From assembly GCA_018697195.1 (NCBI GenBank), contig CM031878.1, positions 31,815,995 through 31,879,994 on the forward strand: a stretch of DNA of 64,000 bases, read 5' to 3'. The stretch comes from Certhia americana. Taxonomy: Eukaryota; Chordata; Aves; Passeriformes; Certhiidae. A program made the position numbers and the translations under genes. The notes beneath the pieces are model-generated. The model saw only the letters and a list, made by a program, of their open reading frames with translations, did no database searches and had not been told where the DNA came from. Shown here piece after piece: positions 1 through 11,348 of this stretch (within the stretch, counting starts at the first letter, position 1; the number at the start of each line of letters is the position of its first letter).

Positions 1-190
1 CTGTTAAACATTGACAGACTTGGGGTATCAACCACCTCTCCAGAAAACCTATTCCAGTCTTTTTTCAGCCACTCACTAAAGAAATTTTTCTTGTATCTAG
101 CCTGAACCTTCCCTGACACAGCTTTGAGCCATTTCCACATGTCCTGTTATTGAAAACCAGGAAGAGCTCACCAACTCCTTCTCCAAAAGC
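1..190 (-). mobile_element. CR1 LINE fragment, C-terminal end of ORF2
   Basis: Read on the minus strand, this stretch encodes a decayed version of the last part of the CR1 reverse-transcriptase protein. An NRT-GNG-KL--GRFRLD-RK block is visible at about 85-160, followed by the remains of the W-PxEVVDAPSL region near base 10-55. The 3' UTR of the element would lie left of base 1, so it is cut by the window edge. Frameshifts and stops make it non-functional. The orientation is opposite to the CR1 at 640-3190. Confidence 0.75.
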
Positions 191-639
191 ACAAGAGAAC
201 AGCTTTGAAAGTGCACAATATCCTGTTTTGGAAATTGAAATGATCATTAACTTAATCTAATAACTAAAATTTTCTATCCTACCTTCCTAAGTACCCTGGC
301 ATGAGGTATGAGGAAGTGGACCTGAAGAGGATCTGAAGAATAATGATCAAGATGGTTCATCTAGTATGGAAGTGTTGATTCTTGCAAAATACTTCCAAAC
401 TAGCAAAAGCATCTTGATAGTCAGCCTTCACCCAGCACTAAAACCGCTTCCATGAAAAAAAAAGATGGATCATTGTCACATTAGACTCCCCAGTAGGAAC
501 AGAGAACCCAACACGTATAGTGGGCCCATTTCTTAACTTTCCTCCTCTTCTGGGGCAGAAGTTAACGATGTGAAAAGAAATCTTCCTACCACGGTATGGC
601 ATTATTTTTTCAGTAGGCTATGATGAATTTCAGACAAGA
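191..639. other. Unassigned spacer between two CR1 pieces
   Basis: No gene or repeat is recognised. The right end (from about 600) may already belong to the 5' part of the following CR1. The left end may be further decayed CR1 ORF2. Confidence 0.4.
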
Positions 640-3190
640 AGTCCCAGAGAAATCAAAAGAGATTTCAAGGTCTTGAGGTGATTGGTTAAGAGATCAGGAG
701 CACAAGTTTGTTCTCCTCCATCCTTCCAGTTGTAGAGAAGGATGAGAGAAAAACAGGAAGTGCTCCCACCCAGATTGACACCTGGCTTCAAGACTGCTGT
801 CATTGGCAGAATTTTGGTGGTTCTGATGAGTTGGTTTACATGACACCATGCCAGTTGGTGACACCTGTCTCAAAGTCAGCAAAAAGACCTTTATACAGGA
901 GTTAGCATGGTTGAATGAAAGACCTTTTAACTAGGTTTAAAGAGGAAGGAATAGACCTCAAGCACACTAGAGACCTGGGGACAGCATACCAGTGTTTGAG
1001 GGATGGGGTGCTAGTGAGTTCCTTCAATCTGCTTTTTCAGTGGAGGTAAAGGATGAAGATCCCTGCAGCAGCAAAGACACAGGTGCTATTGATATGTTAG
1101 AAACCCGCAGAGTGCATGAGAAGAATCACATAGAAATTATGCCCTCTGCCCCCAAAAAGATGGGGGGATGGGATCAATAGTCCAAGTGCATTTATAGCAT
1201 GCAGCATGGGCAATAAAGAGAGGATGGAAGCCGCTGTGAAGCAAGAAAGTTGTGACATAGCTGCCATCACATCATCGGGCATTACTGGAGTGCTGCAGTG
1301 GATCACTCTAAACTCTTCAGAAAGGATAGGCAAGGAAAAAGACATGATAAGGTATGCCAATATGTTAGGGAGTGTTTTAAATGTCTAGAGCTCAATGATA
1401 CGAGTGATGATAGGGTCAAGTGTTTGTGCATAAGCATCGGAAAGAAGGCCAACAAGACAGATATCCTGTGGGAGTACGTTATGGACCACCCAACTAGGAT
1501 GAACAAGCAGATTAAATATTCTATAAGCTGGGAAAAGTTTCAAATCACTGACCTTTGTTCTCATAGGGGACTCCAGCATACCAGATACCTGCTGGAAATA
1601 CAGCACAGCAGAAAGGGAACAGCCCAGGAGGTTTCTGAACTGTGTGCAACATGCCTTGATATTCCTGACTCAGTGGGTGAGGAAGCCATCCAGGGGAGGT
1701 GCCCAGCTGGACCTGCTGCTTGTGAACAGAGGATTAGTGGGAGATGTGGTGGTCAGAAGCTATCTTGGGCACAGAGATCATGAAAGGAGAGCTTTTTATC
1801 TCAGAGCTGTAAGGTGGGATGTCAGCAGAACTGCCAGAACTGCTGCCTGGGACTTCCAAGGGGCAGACTCTGGCCTGTTTACAGGACTGGTTGATAGCAT
1901 TCCTTGGGATGTGGTCCCAAGAGGACAAGGGAGTGCAGGAAGGCTGAACATTGTTTGAGAAAACAATCTTTGAGGTGCAGGAGCAGGCTGTCCCCATCTG
2001 CTGAACGAACTATCTGGGAAGAAGACTGGCCTGGCTGAACAGAGCTTAGGCTGTACTTGGCAGAAAAAGGGGAGTTTATGACCTTTGGAAGAAAGGACTA
2101 GCTGAGCTCAGCATAAAAACATGTCATGAGTTACACAGGGAGAAAAAAGACCAACTAGAACTGCCATAAAAGACAATTGAATTTTTTTCTACAAATACAT
2201 TCACTACAAAAGGGGGACAAGAAATATGTCTACCTGCTACTGTTGTTGAGGGGGGGTAAGTGATGTAACATAATGACAAGGGATAAGGAGACGGATGAGG
2301 TGTTGAATGCCTTCTTTGCCTCAGTCTCTAAGAGTGAGAGCAGTTGATCTCCAGGTACCCTGGAAGATACGGGAATTGGGCAGAATGAAGGCCCCATACT
2401 CCAAGGGGAAATGGCCAGTGACCTGCTACACCACTTGACACACATGAGTCTCTGAGGCTGGATGAGATCCACTCAAGGATACTGATGGAAATGCTCACAA
2501 GCCACTTTCCATCATAACCAAACATCCTGGCTAACTTAACGGGTACCAGGTGACTGGTAGTTTGGAAACAACCAGTTTCCAGGATTGATAATCCTAGCAG
2601 TGACAGGAAGTTTGGAAATGGGACAAATTTACAAAAAAGTCTTGGAAAAAGGATCAAGGGAACTACAAACCTGTCAGTCTGAGCTTGATGCCAAGGATTG
2701 TCATAAAGCAGATCGCCCTGAGTGCCATTACACAGCACTTGCAGGACAAGAGGATTTGCCAGTCTGTGTTTGTCGAAGGAAGATCCTGCTTCACCAGCCT
2801 GATTTTCTCCTATAATGAAGTGACCCATCCTATAATGAATGAGAGGATATTGTACACATGGACTTTAGCAAGGCCTTTAACACCATCTCCCACAGCACTC
2901 TCCTGGAAAAGCTGTCAGCCCATGGCTTGGACAGGGGCACCCTTCACTGGGTTTAAGATCTGGCTGGATAGCTGGGCCCAGAGGGTGGTGGTCAATGGAG
3001 TTACATACAGCTATCAGTTGGTCACCACTGGACTTTCCAGGGCCCAGTACTGGGGCAAATCAGTCCTGTTTAACATCTTCATTCATGAGGAGATTGAGTG
3101 CACCCTCAGTCAGTTTGCAGATGACACCAACTTTGGCAGAAGCATTGATCTGCTGGAGGGTTTGAAGGCACTGCAGAAGGATCTATAAAT
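640..3190 (+). mobile_element. CR1 LINE, long copy: 5' region, endonuclease and most of the reverse transcriptase
   Basis: About 2.5 kb of a CR1 retrotransposon in sense orientation. From 700 to 1000 it resembles the CR1 region just before the ORF2 endonuclease. From about 1200 to 1800 it carries endonuclease remnants in several frames (for example LDLLLVNRGLVGDVVV near 1700-1745). From 2800 to 3190 it carries the reverse-transcriptase core: a DFSKAFNTISHSTLLEKL-like block, RVVVNG, the VLFNIFIHEEIECTLSQ-like block and the catalytic FADDT motif at about 3113-3127, then LLEGLKALQKDL. Many frameshifts and stops show it is dead. It stops at about 3190, before the C-terminal ORF2 part and the 3' UTR, which is unusual because CR1 copies are normally truncated at the 5' end. 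Confidence 0.88.
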
Positions 3191-3424
3191 ACGATATCCA
3201 GCATCATGTGGTTGGTCTTTCAGGTTATATATCCTATCATGTGTAACAGCAGTTAGCACTAAACTGCAGAAATACAGAACCAGGCCTGTTCTACACAAAA
3301 CAGCTGATGGTCTCCTAACTTCTACTGGATACCAATTCCATTGTGAAATACAGAATTTCTATGGCAACTAGTCCAGATCCACATGTAATTTGACTGCCCT
3401 AGGGTTAGAAGGCAACAGTTTCTT

Positions 3425-3885
3425 TGGGCTTTAGGAGTAATATTCCGCAATTTAGTGCTCCCTCCAAAACTACACTGGCACTCGCTCCCCCTCCCACCCC
3501 ACCTCTTCTCCCTATGGGTGGCCAGAGAGGAGAGTTGGAGGCACAAAAGACAAAGGTCATGGCTTGAGATTAAGAACAATTTACTGGAAAAAGCAATGAA
3601 ATAAAAAAACAAACAGTAACAGCAATAAGACTAATAACAGAAGTGTAAAAAGAGAGGGAGATTTATATGCAAAATGCTCACCAAGCCTGGGAAAATGTGA
3701 CAATGGCAAATGGACCCTATACCACACTTGTTCTCCTGACCAGTGATGCCCTTCTTCTCCGAAGTGAGAGTCCTTTTCTCCCACCCTAGCACCTGAGGGA
3801 CTTGGCTGTGCCCACATGACTTCAGGCCTCTCACCCTCTTGGCTGCTGTGAAAAATTAATCCTGTCCTTGGCAGAAACCAGGACA
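3425..3885 (-). mobile_element. Solo LTR of an avian endogenous retrovirus
   Basis: On the minus strand it begins with TGTCCTGGTTTC, as avian ERV LTRs do. It has a TATA-like GCATATAAAT at 3661-3670, a T-rich stretch downstream, and a GGTGGG-rich part with GAGCGAGTGCC towards its 3' end. The left (3') boundary is approximate and I could not see a clean target-site duplication. No retroviral coding sequence is attached on either side. Several open frames of 65-140 codons that run through it are by-products of the LTR sequence. Confidence 0.6.
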
Positions 3886-6800
3886 CACCAGTGTTACTGA
3901 ATACAAAAATACAATTTTCCCCCACCACTGATTTTTTATATACTTCCATCAAATATCCATGTATGATGTGGAGGCATAGTTCTCTAACATTGTGCATTTT
4001 GTAAGGTCACTTCTGACTGTGTTCTGTGAATACACAGGATTTCCAGACTAGAAAACCAAAGACCAGAGACACATTTCTAAATAAAGAAAATTTAGGCCCA
4101 AAATGTACAGCAGAACAGCCATTCCTGTCTGACTTAAGTCACAATCTGAATAAAAATATGCAATAGCTCAAAATATTTTTCCATTACTCATCAAAATATT
4201 AAAGGAATTATAATGAGAATTATAATTAATGTAGTTCAGATTACCTGTGAAAAAAATGAATATGTATTTTGTAGGTTGTAGGTTGGAAATTGTTCTCTAA
4301 AATTCCTGTTTGTCTTATTTTCACTGGTATGTTGTTGAAGAAAAAGGAAGGCAAATCTTCTTCACTACCATATTAGAGGAGGAAAAGAAATAAAGTGTGC
4401 ATTCCATTACATAGACCCTATGTAATGAAGGAGGTTCCCACACTCTGCTGCTTTGAGTGGGAGATTGGATTAAGTTGGAATTCCTACCTGAGTCACACAC
4501 CTTGACCCTCCGATCCACTGGTAACAGCTATACTGTTTCCTCAAGCTCTGCTTAACTCTTTGCTTCAATTTACGAATTCCAAATAGCAATGTGGCTGCAT
4601 TTTGAAGCAAGTGGCCACTGAAAATTAAACTCTTAAAAGCCCTGACCAAAGAAGGAGGAGGAAGCTCTACTCAGGTTTCATTTGTGTTGCAGACTAAGCA
4701 GTCTTTTTCACAATGGAGACGTGAAGTCGACAGCAGAAAACTCTTATATTTTTACCTGTCTAAGGAGTTCCTTTGCTTTGATTTAGCAATTACAGCTTTG
4801 TGATTCAGTCCCTTAAGGGGTCAGCTGCTCCTCTGAAGGTAGGAAGTGTTTGATGCCCTCATCACCTGAGACTCCTTCCTTTAACTGCTGCCTGTAGCCT
4901 CCTTTGACAACTGTCTGTGCTGAATTGTATTCCAAAGAACAGAGAAACTGGCATCCAGATTCACAGTCCGAAGCCTGGTTCGGTTCGAACGGTTCAAATA
5001 ATTATATCCGGGAGATCTTGCCATTCTCTGCGTCAGGAGCTTTCTAACATTATTTCTAGTGCAGTTGAGCTCCTGCCTGGAACACCTGTATAAGGCAAAA
5101 GATCACTTACCTGGACACTCTTTAAGAGTCTTGTGTGCATCTGACTGTCAGTCCTCATGAATGCCAAGGCTGGATAGACAAGAAGAGCGAGGCAGGAAAT
5201 TGGGAACAAGCAGACTGGACTTTCAGCAGAGTTGAACTCGACTGCACTGGCTGCACTCCTTTACTGTATCTTGTTAGGCCCGCAAATATATCCCTGGAAA
5301 GCTGTTGTACTTTTCAGTCACAGTGAACTATTGTAGTTTTAATAGTAACACAGTTACTACTAAAAATCTGCACTTCTGTGGGATAAAATGTGTACACTGG
5401 GTATCTAAGCATAAAGATCTTCTGAGTACAGTGATGAAGGTTGTACCTCAGACCACAGCAGCATGTAAATGTTTGTGACATGTCTCTATGGTATGGCTTG
5501 GCTCCTAGAGATTTTTCACCAGAATCTGTGCCTCCAGCAGTATCTCCAATTTTGACAGGCACTTCATCTGCAGCCTAAGCAACGAGTGTTTCCAGTTACA
5601 TGTGCTAGAAGATACTACATGTGGGCTTTCCTCATCACTGAATGGTATGGTTTGTACAAATTGCTGCTGCTCTCTCTCATTTTGTCGTGACAGAATACAG
5701 AGGGAAATTGCATTGTCTGCCTCTCCCTATGTGCACATACATGCTGTGCTGATTCAGTTGGGACCTATGAAGGTAAAAGCATTGGATACCCCTTAGTACA
5801 ATGCTTGTATAATTATTCTGATAAAATCTGTTGCTATCTAAAATTTTCCATGTTCACCAGGTGACTTGATGATTACTATAATGAAATATTTCACCCAAAG
5901 TTTTGCTTTGAAAAAGTAGGAGAAACTTTTATGTATAGAGAATAACAAAACATTTAAAAATAAATTTCCTAGAAAATCATCTTGGTGCTTTTGAACAGAA
6001 ATATATTAAGAGCAAGGTAAAAAGCCCATCTCTAATGCAATACAGAAGCACAGGCTTTGTGCTAGTACTTTTAAAAATCCAGAGGAATTTTACATGCTAG
6101 TGGCAGCACAGGTCCATGGTCTTATAAAAACAGAGCAGTTAAAAGACACTAAAAACTTTGTGGTGAAAGTACAGCAAACTGAATTTTAATATCCCTCGCC
6201 TCTTGCCAATCACAGAGGAGTCAGAAGATCAAAATTTCCCCTTTGTGGGCTAGAAGTGGTCTTGTGTCTTGCCCCTTGTCATAAAATGGCTAGAGGAAAT
6301 CTCTGCCAGGCATCTTTGCAGAGTTCTGCTTCAATGAAAAAGAGACAGAAAAAGATACCTGGCATTTTAAGAACCACAAAACTGTTGAGCCTTCTTTCAC
6401 AAGGACTTCTCCTTATCTGTGAGATACTGTGAATGTAAACAGTTCTCCTTGGCCAGGAATTTTCAGGTAAAACTGAAAATGTCAGTTGAACACATGCTAG
6501 AAGTAAATAAAAACAGTTAAAAATGAGGTCATAGCTTGAAGCTCTTGTTTAAATTTTTTTCAGTGAAAACTGAAACTTTAGAAAAAAACTTCAGCTTTTT
6601 CCCAACACAATTTTAATATTTAGGTTATAAGGCAATGTACTCTACTTCTTATATGCTTATGCACAATATTGGTTACAACATATAAATGCAGTAATTTATC
6701 CTTAACAGTGTATTTTATGTGGAAAGTATTGCAATGAAACTGTCCATTTTTCTCATAAAATAGATTTTTTTAAAAGTGTTCATGCTTTGACAAAGATTAA

Positions 6801-8044
6801 ATCATCCTTCAATGCTTATCTGTGTGCTGTTATTTATGAATATGGATAGGTTATTGTCTTCAAAGTTACTGTTCAAGCATGAAAAATTCAACATATGCAT
6901 GAGCTTATATAGGAACTTGATGTTAAATAAGTGTTAGAAATGTATTGTGTTGGTATTGCAATGTCAGTGTCTCCTGGATAGAATTTGAGAACATTTCTGT
7001 TGCTATGAGGAGCATTCACTCCCTGCATCTTACTGTATAATAATTGTGTGGTTATGTAGAAGACAGCCTGTAATGTAGTCAATCTTTTAATTTTCATGAA
7101 AATCAAAATAACCTACACAGAAGTGATACATACTGCAATATAAAAATATTAAAAGTCATTAAATGTTAACTCCATTACTTCAAAAATCCCCTACTGCACA
7201 CTTAAGGTGGTAGCTATGTAATCTCTTTTCTCATTCTAAACTTTCATTGTCTTCAAACAAGTCAGTCCTTTATAAGATCAGAAGGTAATCACTGAATGAA
7301 GTTGACGTTTACTAAATAACTACATTTAATGCAAAATTCCAGACTTTGGCCATACTTGATGTTTTCTAGGAGCTTGAGGTTACATTTTTGGATCCTATGC
7401 ACCCACAAAGTGAGATAGCAAAACCAGAGGCATTGAAAAGAAAAAGCTGAAAATCACTTATTACATTAGTCTACACTTGGACTTTCTGCTTGTAAGAATC
7501 ATTCTATATCACAACACCATGTTTGTGGAAGCAGATTGCACAGTCATGGTAGATAATTTCATTAGTATAAGAAATAATTCCAATATTTGCAATTTGGATG
7601 GATGCTATGGTATATTGATCTTTAAAAAGGGACTGCTGTTCCTCATATCTGACAGAGTTTGAGGTCTTCCAAAGCAGTTCCTAAACTGTTCTTACAACTA
7701 AATGTAAATTAGACATAATCTCCTTCAGCTCCAACTAGCTGACTACCCTTAACTGTAATAATCCTTTTCCATCAGTGTTTTATAGTGCTTTGGAACATAA
7801 TTTTGTGGAGACCCAGTGCCACCTTTCATTCCAATACATTCAGCTTCCATTGACTTCAGTGGAAAAGGAAGGGCAACAACTTTGCTAAGAATGGAAGTTG
7901 TAAACATTACTCATCACATTTTTTTTTCCATTCATAACAATTCTACAGGATGCATTAAGACACAGAGGACTGTGGTTCTAAAAGAAAGAAGAAAACTAAG
8001 TGTTTGAAGGCAAATACTTCCTTCCTGGCTGTTTCAAAACACTA

Positions 8045-8128
8045 GGTCAAATTCTGGTTTTGGTGTAATTATAATTATAGGATTGCTTTCAATTTATGTG
8101 GGAGTATTGGAGAAAGGAATTTGTCCCA
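8045..8128. repeat. Possible old MITE-like relic with short terminal inverted repeats
   Basis: The left end reads GGTCAAATTCTGG. The right end reads GGAATTTGTCCC, the complement of the same motif. The pattern 'caaattctg ... gaatttg' about 80-90 bp apart resembles old interspersed elements common to amniote genomes. It is highly diverged and the family is not certain. Confidence 0.3.
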
Positions 8129-9030
8129 CTGAGATTACTTTGTAGGCTGATGTAGCAACACATCAAGATTAGTAGGGATAGAAAACTGGCTCACAAGAGA
8201 AAAACCGTCAGGATTTATAGTCTGACTGAGAAAAGTAAGAGTGCCTAGAATGCCTGATTACAGTACAAAAAGGATGTTAAAAGTCTTATAATTTCTGGTT
8301 TTCTGTTTTTATGTATACAAGGCAATAAAAACTCTATGTTAAATAGAAAGTAAAGTGAATGTTACTAAAAAAAATTCTTTGTTCTAAAGCAACATCCCAC
8401 CTGTTCCAATACATTTATGATGATGGTGGGGGTGTATCAAACCACTATTTACACTGTCTCGCATGTCCCAGAGTAAAATGTGTTGCAGGGAAAACTTAAT
8501 GATGGAAGGTAAGTTACAAAATACTTTTTCAGCTGTTCAAAAAAAAGTGTGCCATGGTTCATATTCCACAACTGCAGTAAAATTAACTGATAGCTGTACT
8601 CATCTGGGCCCAGTCCTGGAAAGTTTTAAGAGTCCTAAATTTCTGCTTTTTTGAGGTCATTGGGAGTCTAGAGTTAGCTGAGCATTTTGCAAACAAAATA
8701 AGAGGAGAAAAGTAGGTCTTTCCTCACTTCTCAAGACCAGGGCCAACAGCCAATAACATCAAACTGATCCTACCATCAGTAAGTCTAAGACACATAAGTA
8801 TGAAACATGGTGCCAGTGAAATTTGCTCAGCATTAGATGATTTGTGTTTGTTTTTCTAACATTAACTTTGGAGGTCACTTGGATAAAAAGCAAGAGAGAA
8901 AAGAAAGAAGCTTGTTTTCTGCATCCCACTGGAAAAGAACCAAAAAGAATCATCTATGTGAACTGCTATTACACTGGTAAAAAGTTTCTAAAAGTACTTA
9001 ATTTGCAAAATATTTATGCAATCTCTGGGG

Positions 9031-9069
9031 AAAGAAAAAAAAAAAAAAAGAAAAAGAAAAAAAGAGAGG
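9031..9069 (+). repeat. A-rich simple repeat
   Basis: An A tract broken by single G residues, about 39 bp long. It could be a decayed poly-A microsatellite. Confidence 0.9.
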
Positions 9070-10407
9070 AGTATCTTAATCTTTATATCAGTTCTTATTT
9101 TAAAGCCAAAAAAGATTGTCTGCTTTGGGAGGATAACAAATCTGAAAATTTTCATCTGTCTAATAGATGTAAATTTTCTCTTTTCTTTTAGTGCTCTGAA
9201 GGAACAACATCACAGCTGGACACATTTTCTGAGGACTGTAAATTCTTTACTGAGGGCTCTAGGTCTGTAACCTTGTTATTTCTTTACTGCAACTGGAATA
9301 TTCCACTCTACTGACACTTACAAGCTTCTTTCAACTTGTCAATCAGCCAGTCACACCCCAAAGTCAACAATGTTCTTCATTCAAGAGCTTTGTCTCAAGT
9401 AATCTCCTTACTCAAGCACTGAATGACTTCATTGAAACGGCCCAATGCAGATGGGCCATGTCTTTATTTAATGGTCAATCCCCTCGTCTCTCACATCCCA
9501 GAATATGAACATCATCTTGATTTCATAAGGGGTGAAAAGAAACAAGTGTTTCCACAGGACTTAAGCCTGAATTTTTCCTAAGAAACTTGATTTCTTTGAG
9601 TGTCAAGCTCCCTGTGAATAACGTTTTAATGGATCAATAAGCAAAAAGAGTCTAAAATCTTATTCTGTTGCCCTGATAAATACAGTATCTATCAGAGAAA
9701 ACTGCAAATCATTCCATAAAGTCTCAAAAATATGAGAATATTATTATCTTACAATTTAAAAAATATTTAACAGAGGAGATGAATGTTCACCTGAAGTCTG
9801 AGCCTGCTTTCATAATGCATCCATTCTTAAGGCATCCATTTTGTCTGTGAAGTTACTAAAGTGAAAAAAAATACTGCTGGCACGAGACCTCCACTAACAA
9901 CTTTACCATCAATATTACTATTATTTCCATACAAAATAATTCATTATTCTGTCATGCAGGTTTCTGCCCCCTGTATCTATTCAGAGTTGTAGACATTAAC
10001 AGAAAGGCAACACCAAACAGAAACTCAATTACTCTCTTGCAATCCAAACACGGTATCTCTGAAAATGGCTGTACCTTATAAAATATGAAATCAAGAAAGT
10101 CAGTAAATGCATCATATTTATAACCACAGTATCCTGCTTTTGCAGAGATGCAATGAGGAACTAGTTAAATAAAAAACTCACAGCATGGAAACTTAGTATA
10201 AACTCAAAAGAAAACAATCAGGTAGCCAGATATCTATACACTAATACATATCCAGACAGAAATAATTATGATGGTTTGCTCATTTAATGATTCCCAAAGC
10301 CTTCCTCATTTTGCAGCTTCTAACAACCTTTTAAAAAATCTCTTGGGACCTTTCTCTAAATAAGTAATTTCTTTCTGGGAAAAATGAAGAAAAATGGTAC
10401 ATGGTAC

Positions 10408-10427
10408 ATTTGTACCATGGTACAAAT
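10408..10427. repeat. 20-bp perfect palindrome
   Basis: ATTTGTACCATGGTACAAAT is its own reverse complement, centred on an NcoI-type CCATGG. Immediately to its left are two further GGTACAT units (10396-10408), so the site is a cluster of GTAC half-sites. No function is evident. Confidence 0.95.
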
Positions 10428-10488
10428 ACTGCAATCAAGAGAAATATTATTCATATAGCCCCACTGTTCTTTCACTGTTTTATATAGC

Positions 10489-11239
10489 TGTTGGGGGTTG
10501 GGTTACTTTCTTACAGAATTTTTTCCCAGAAGTTGCTAAGAAGCTGATTGCTGGGTGCTTTTGGGTGCTCATGGGTGCTTAGGAACAAACAAAGGAAAGC
10601 AGCTAAGGCAGAGACAGGGAGGCACCGTCTTCACTTCACTCTGGGCAGTTTTCTGCTCTCGGGAAAACAGCTGGGGCTGCTCCTCTTGGAGTGGCAGAGA
10701 GCTCTCACCATCCCACCTGGAATTCCGTCAGACCACCGTCTCTTGGTGTATCCCCCGGGATTTTGGGAACCTGTTCCCTCCCTGCCCTGCCAGGAGCTCC
10801 TTCTCCCTGCCCTGCACCCACGGCTTCTTCAGTTTTGCTCCGAGGTCTCCCCATGCTGTGTCCCACACCCCCTGCCCAGCCGGGACATTCCAACAGTTCC
10901 AGCCACTGCCAACCCTCAGATACATCTCATCCTCCCAGGACTGCTGCTGGCTCTGCTAGCTTTTAACGGTACTGAGGGGGGTGGGGGGTGCCAGAGGAAA
11001 ACTGTAACTGGGTTGTTGGTTTTTTTTTCTTTTCTTCTCTAGTTCTATTTGTTGTCAACATTATAGTTATTATTGTTAATTTAACTTGTTAGACTAACTA
11101 GTAAAGAACTGTTATTCCTACTCTCGCATCATTGCCTGAGACCCCCCTTCAATTTTACGATTATTCCAAGTCCAAGGGAAGTTTTCATTCTTTTTTTTCG
11201 GTTCCCTAGCAGACACCGCTGTCTTTCCAAACCAAGACA
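10489..11239 (+). mobile_element. Solo LTR of an avian endogenous retrovirus
   Basis: Begins TGTTGGGGGTTGGG and ends AAACCAAGACA, so it has the TG...CA termini of a retroviral LTR over 751 bp. The flanks ATAGC (10484-10488) and ACAGC (11240-11244) fit a 5-bp target-site duplication with one later change. The interior (10,600-10,970) is GC-rich against an AT-rich background. It is followed by the AACTAGTAAAGAACTGTTATT stretch and a CCTGAGACC box that I associate with avian LTR 3' ends. No internal viral genes flank it. The open frames of 60-165 codons at 10,548-11,042 are within the LTR and should not be taken as genes. Confidence 0.72.
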
Positions 11240-11244
11240 ACAGC

Positions 11245-11289
11245 TTTTGTCTTTCTTTGTCTTTCTTTCTTTTGTCTTTCTTCTCTTAA
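11245..11289 (+). repeat. CTTT-rich simple repeat
   Basis: Imperfect repetition of CTTT and TGTCTTTC directly after the LTR and its target duplication. Confidence 0.85.
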
Positions 11290-11317
11290 ATTAATGTTAT
11301 TCCAGCCTGGTGCAATG

Positions 11318-11324
<7 letters not shown>

Positions 11325-11348
<24 letters not shown>
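11325..11348 (+). repeat. Poly-A tract (24 A)
   Basis: Uninterrupted run of 24 A. No retroposed gene is recognisable to its left, because the preceding sequence is the CTTT repeat and the LTR. Confidence 0.95.

Larger units (their letters stand above)
3886..10407. other. Intergenic, AT-rich, no gene recognised
   Basis: About 6.5 kb without convincing coding sequence. Open frames are all shorter than about 120 codons and look random. Apart from a possible MITE-like relic (8045-8128) and an A-rich tract (9031-9069), I see nothing to annotate. Confidence 0.7.

Noticed and set aside
3581..3997. 138-codon minus-strand open frame
   Set aside because: It is mostly LTR sequence and reads through the LTR border.
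10548..11042. Overlapping open frames of 91-164 codons
   Set aside because: They lie inside a solo LTR with TG...CA ends and flanking duplication. They are proline/serine-rich by-products of GC-rich sequence.
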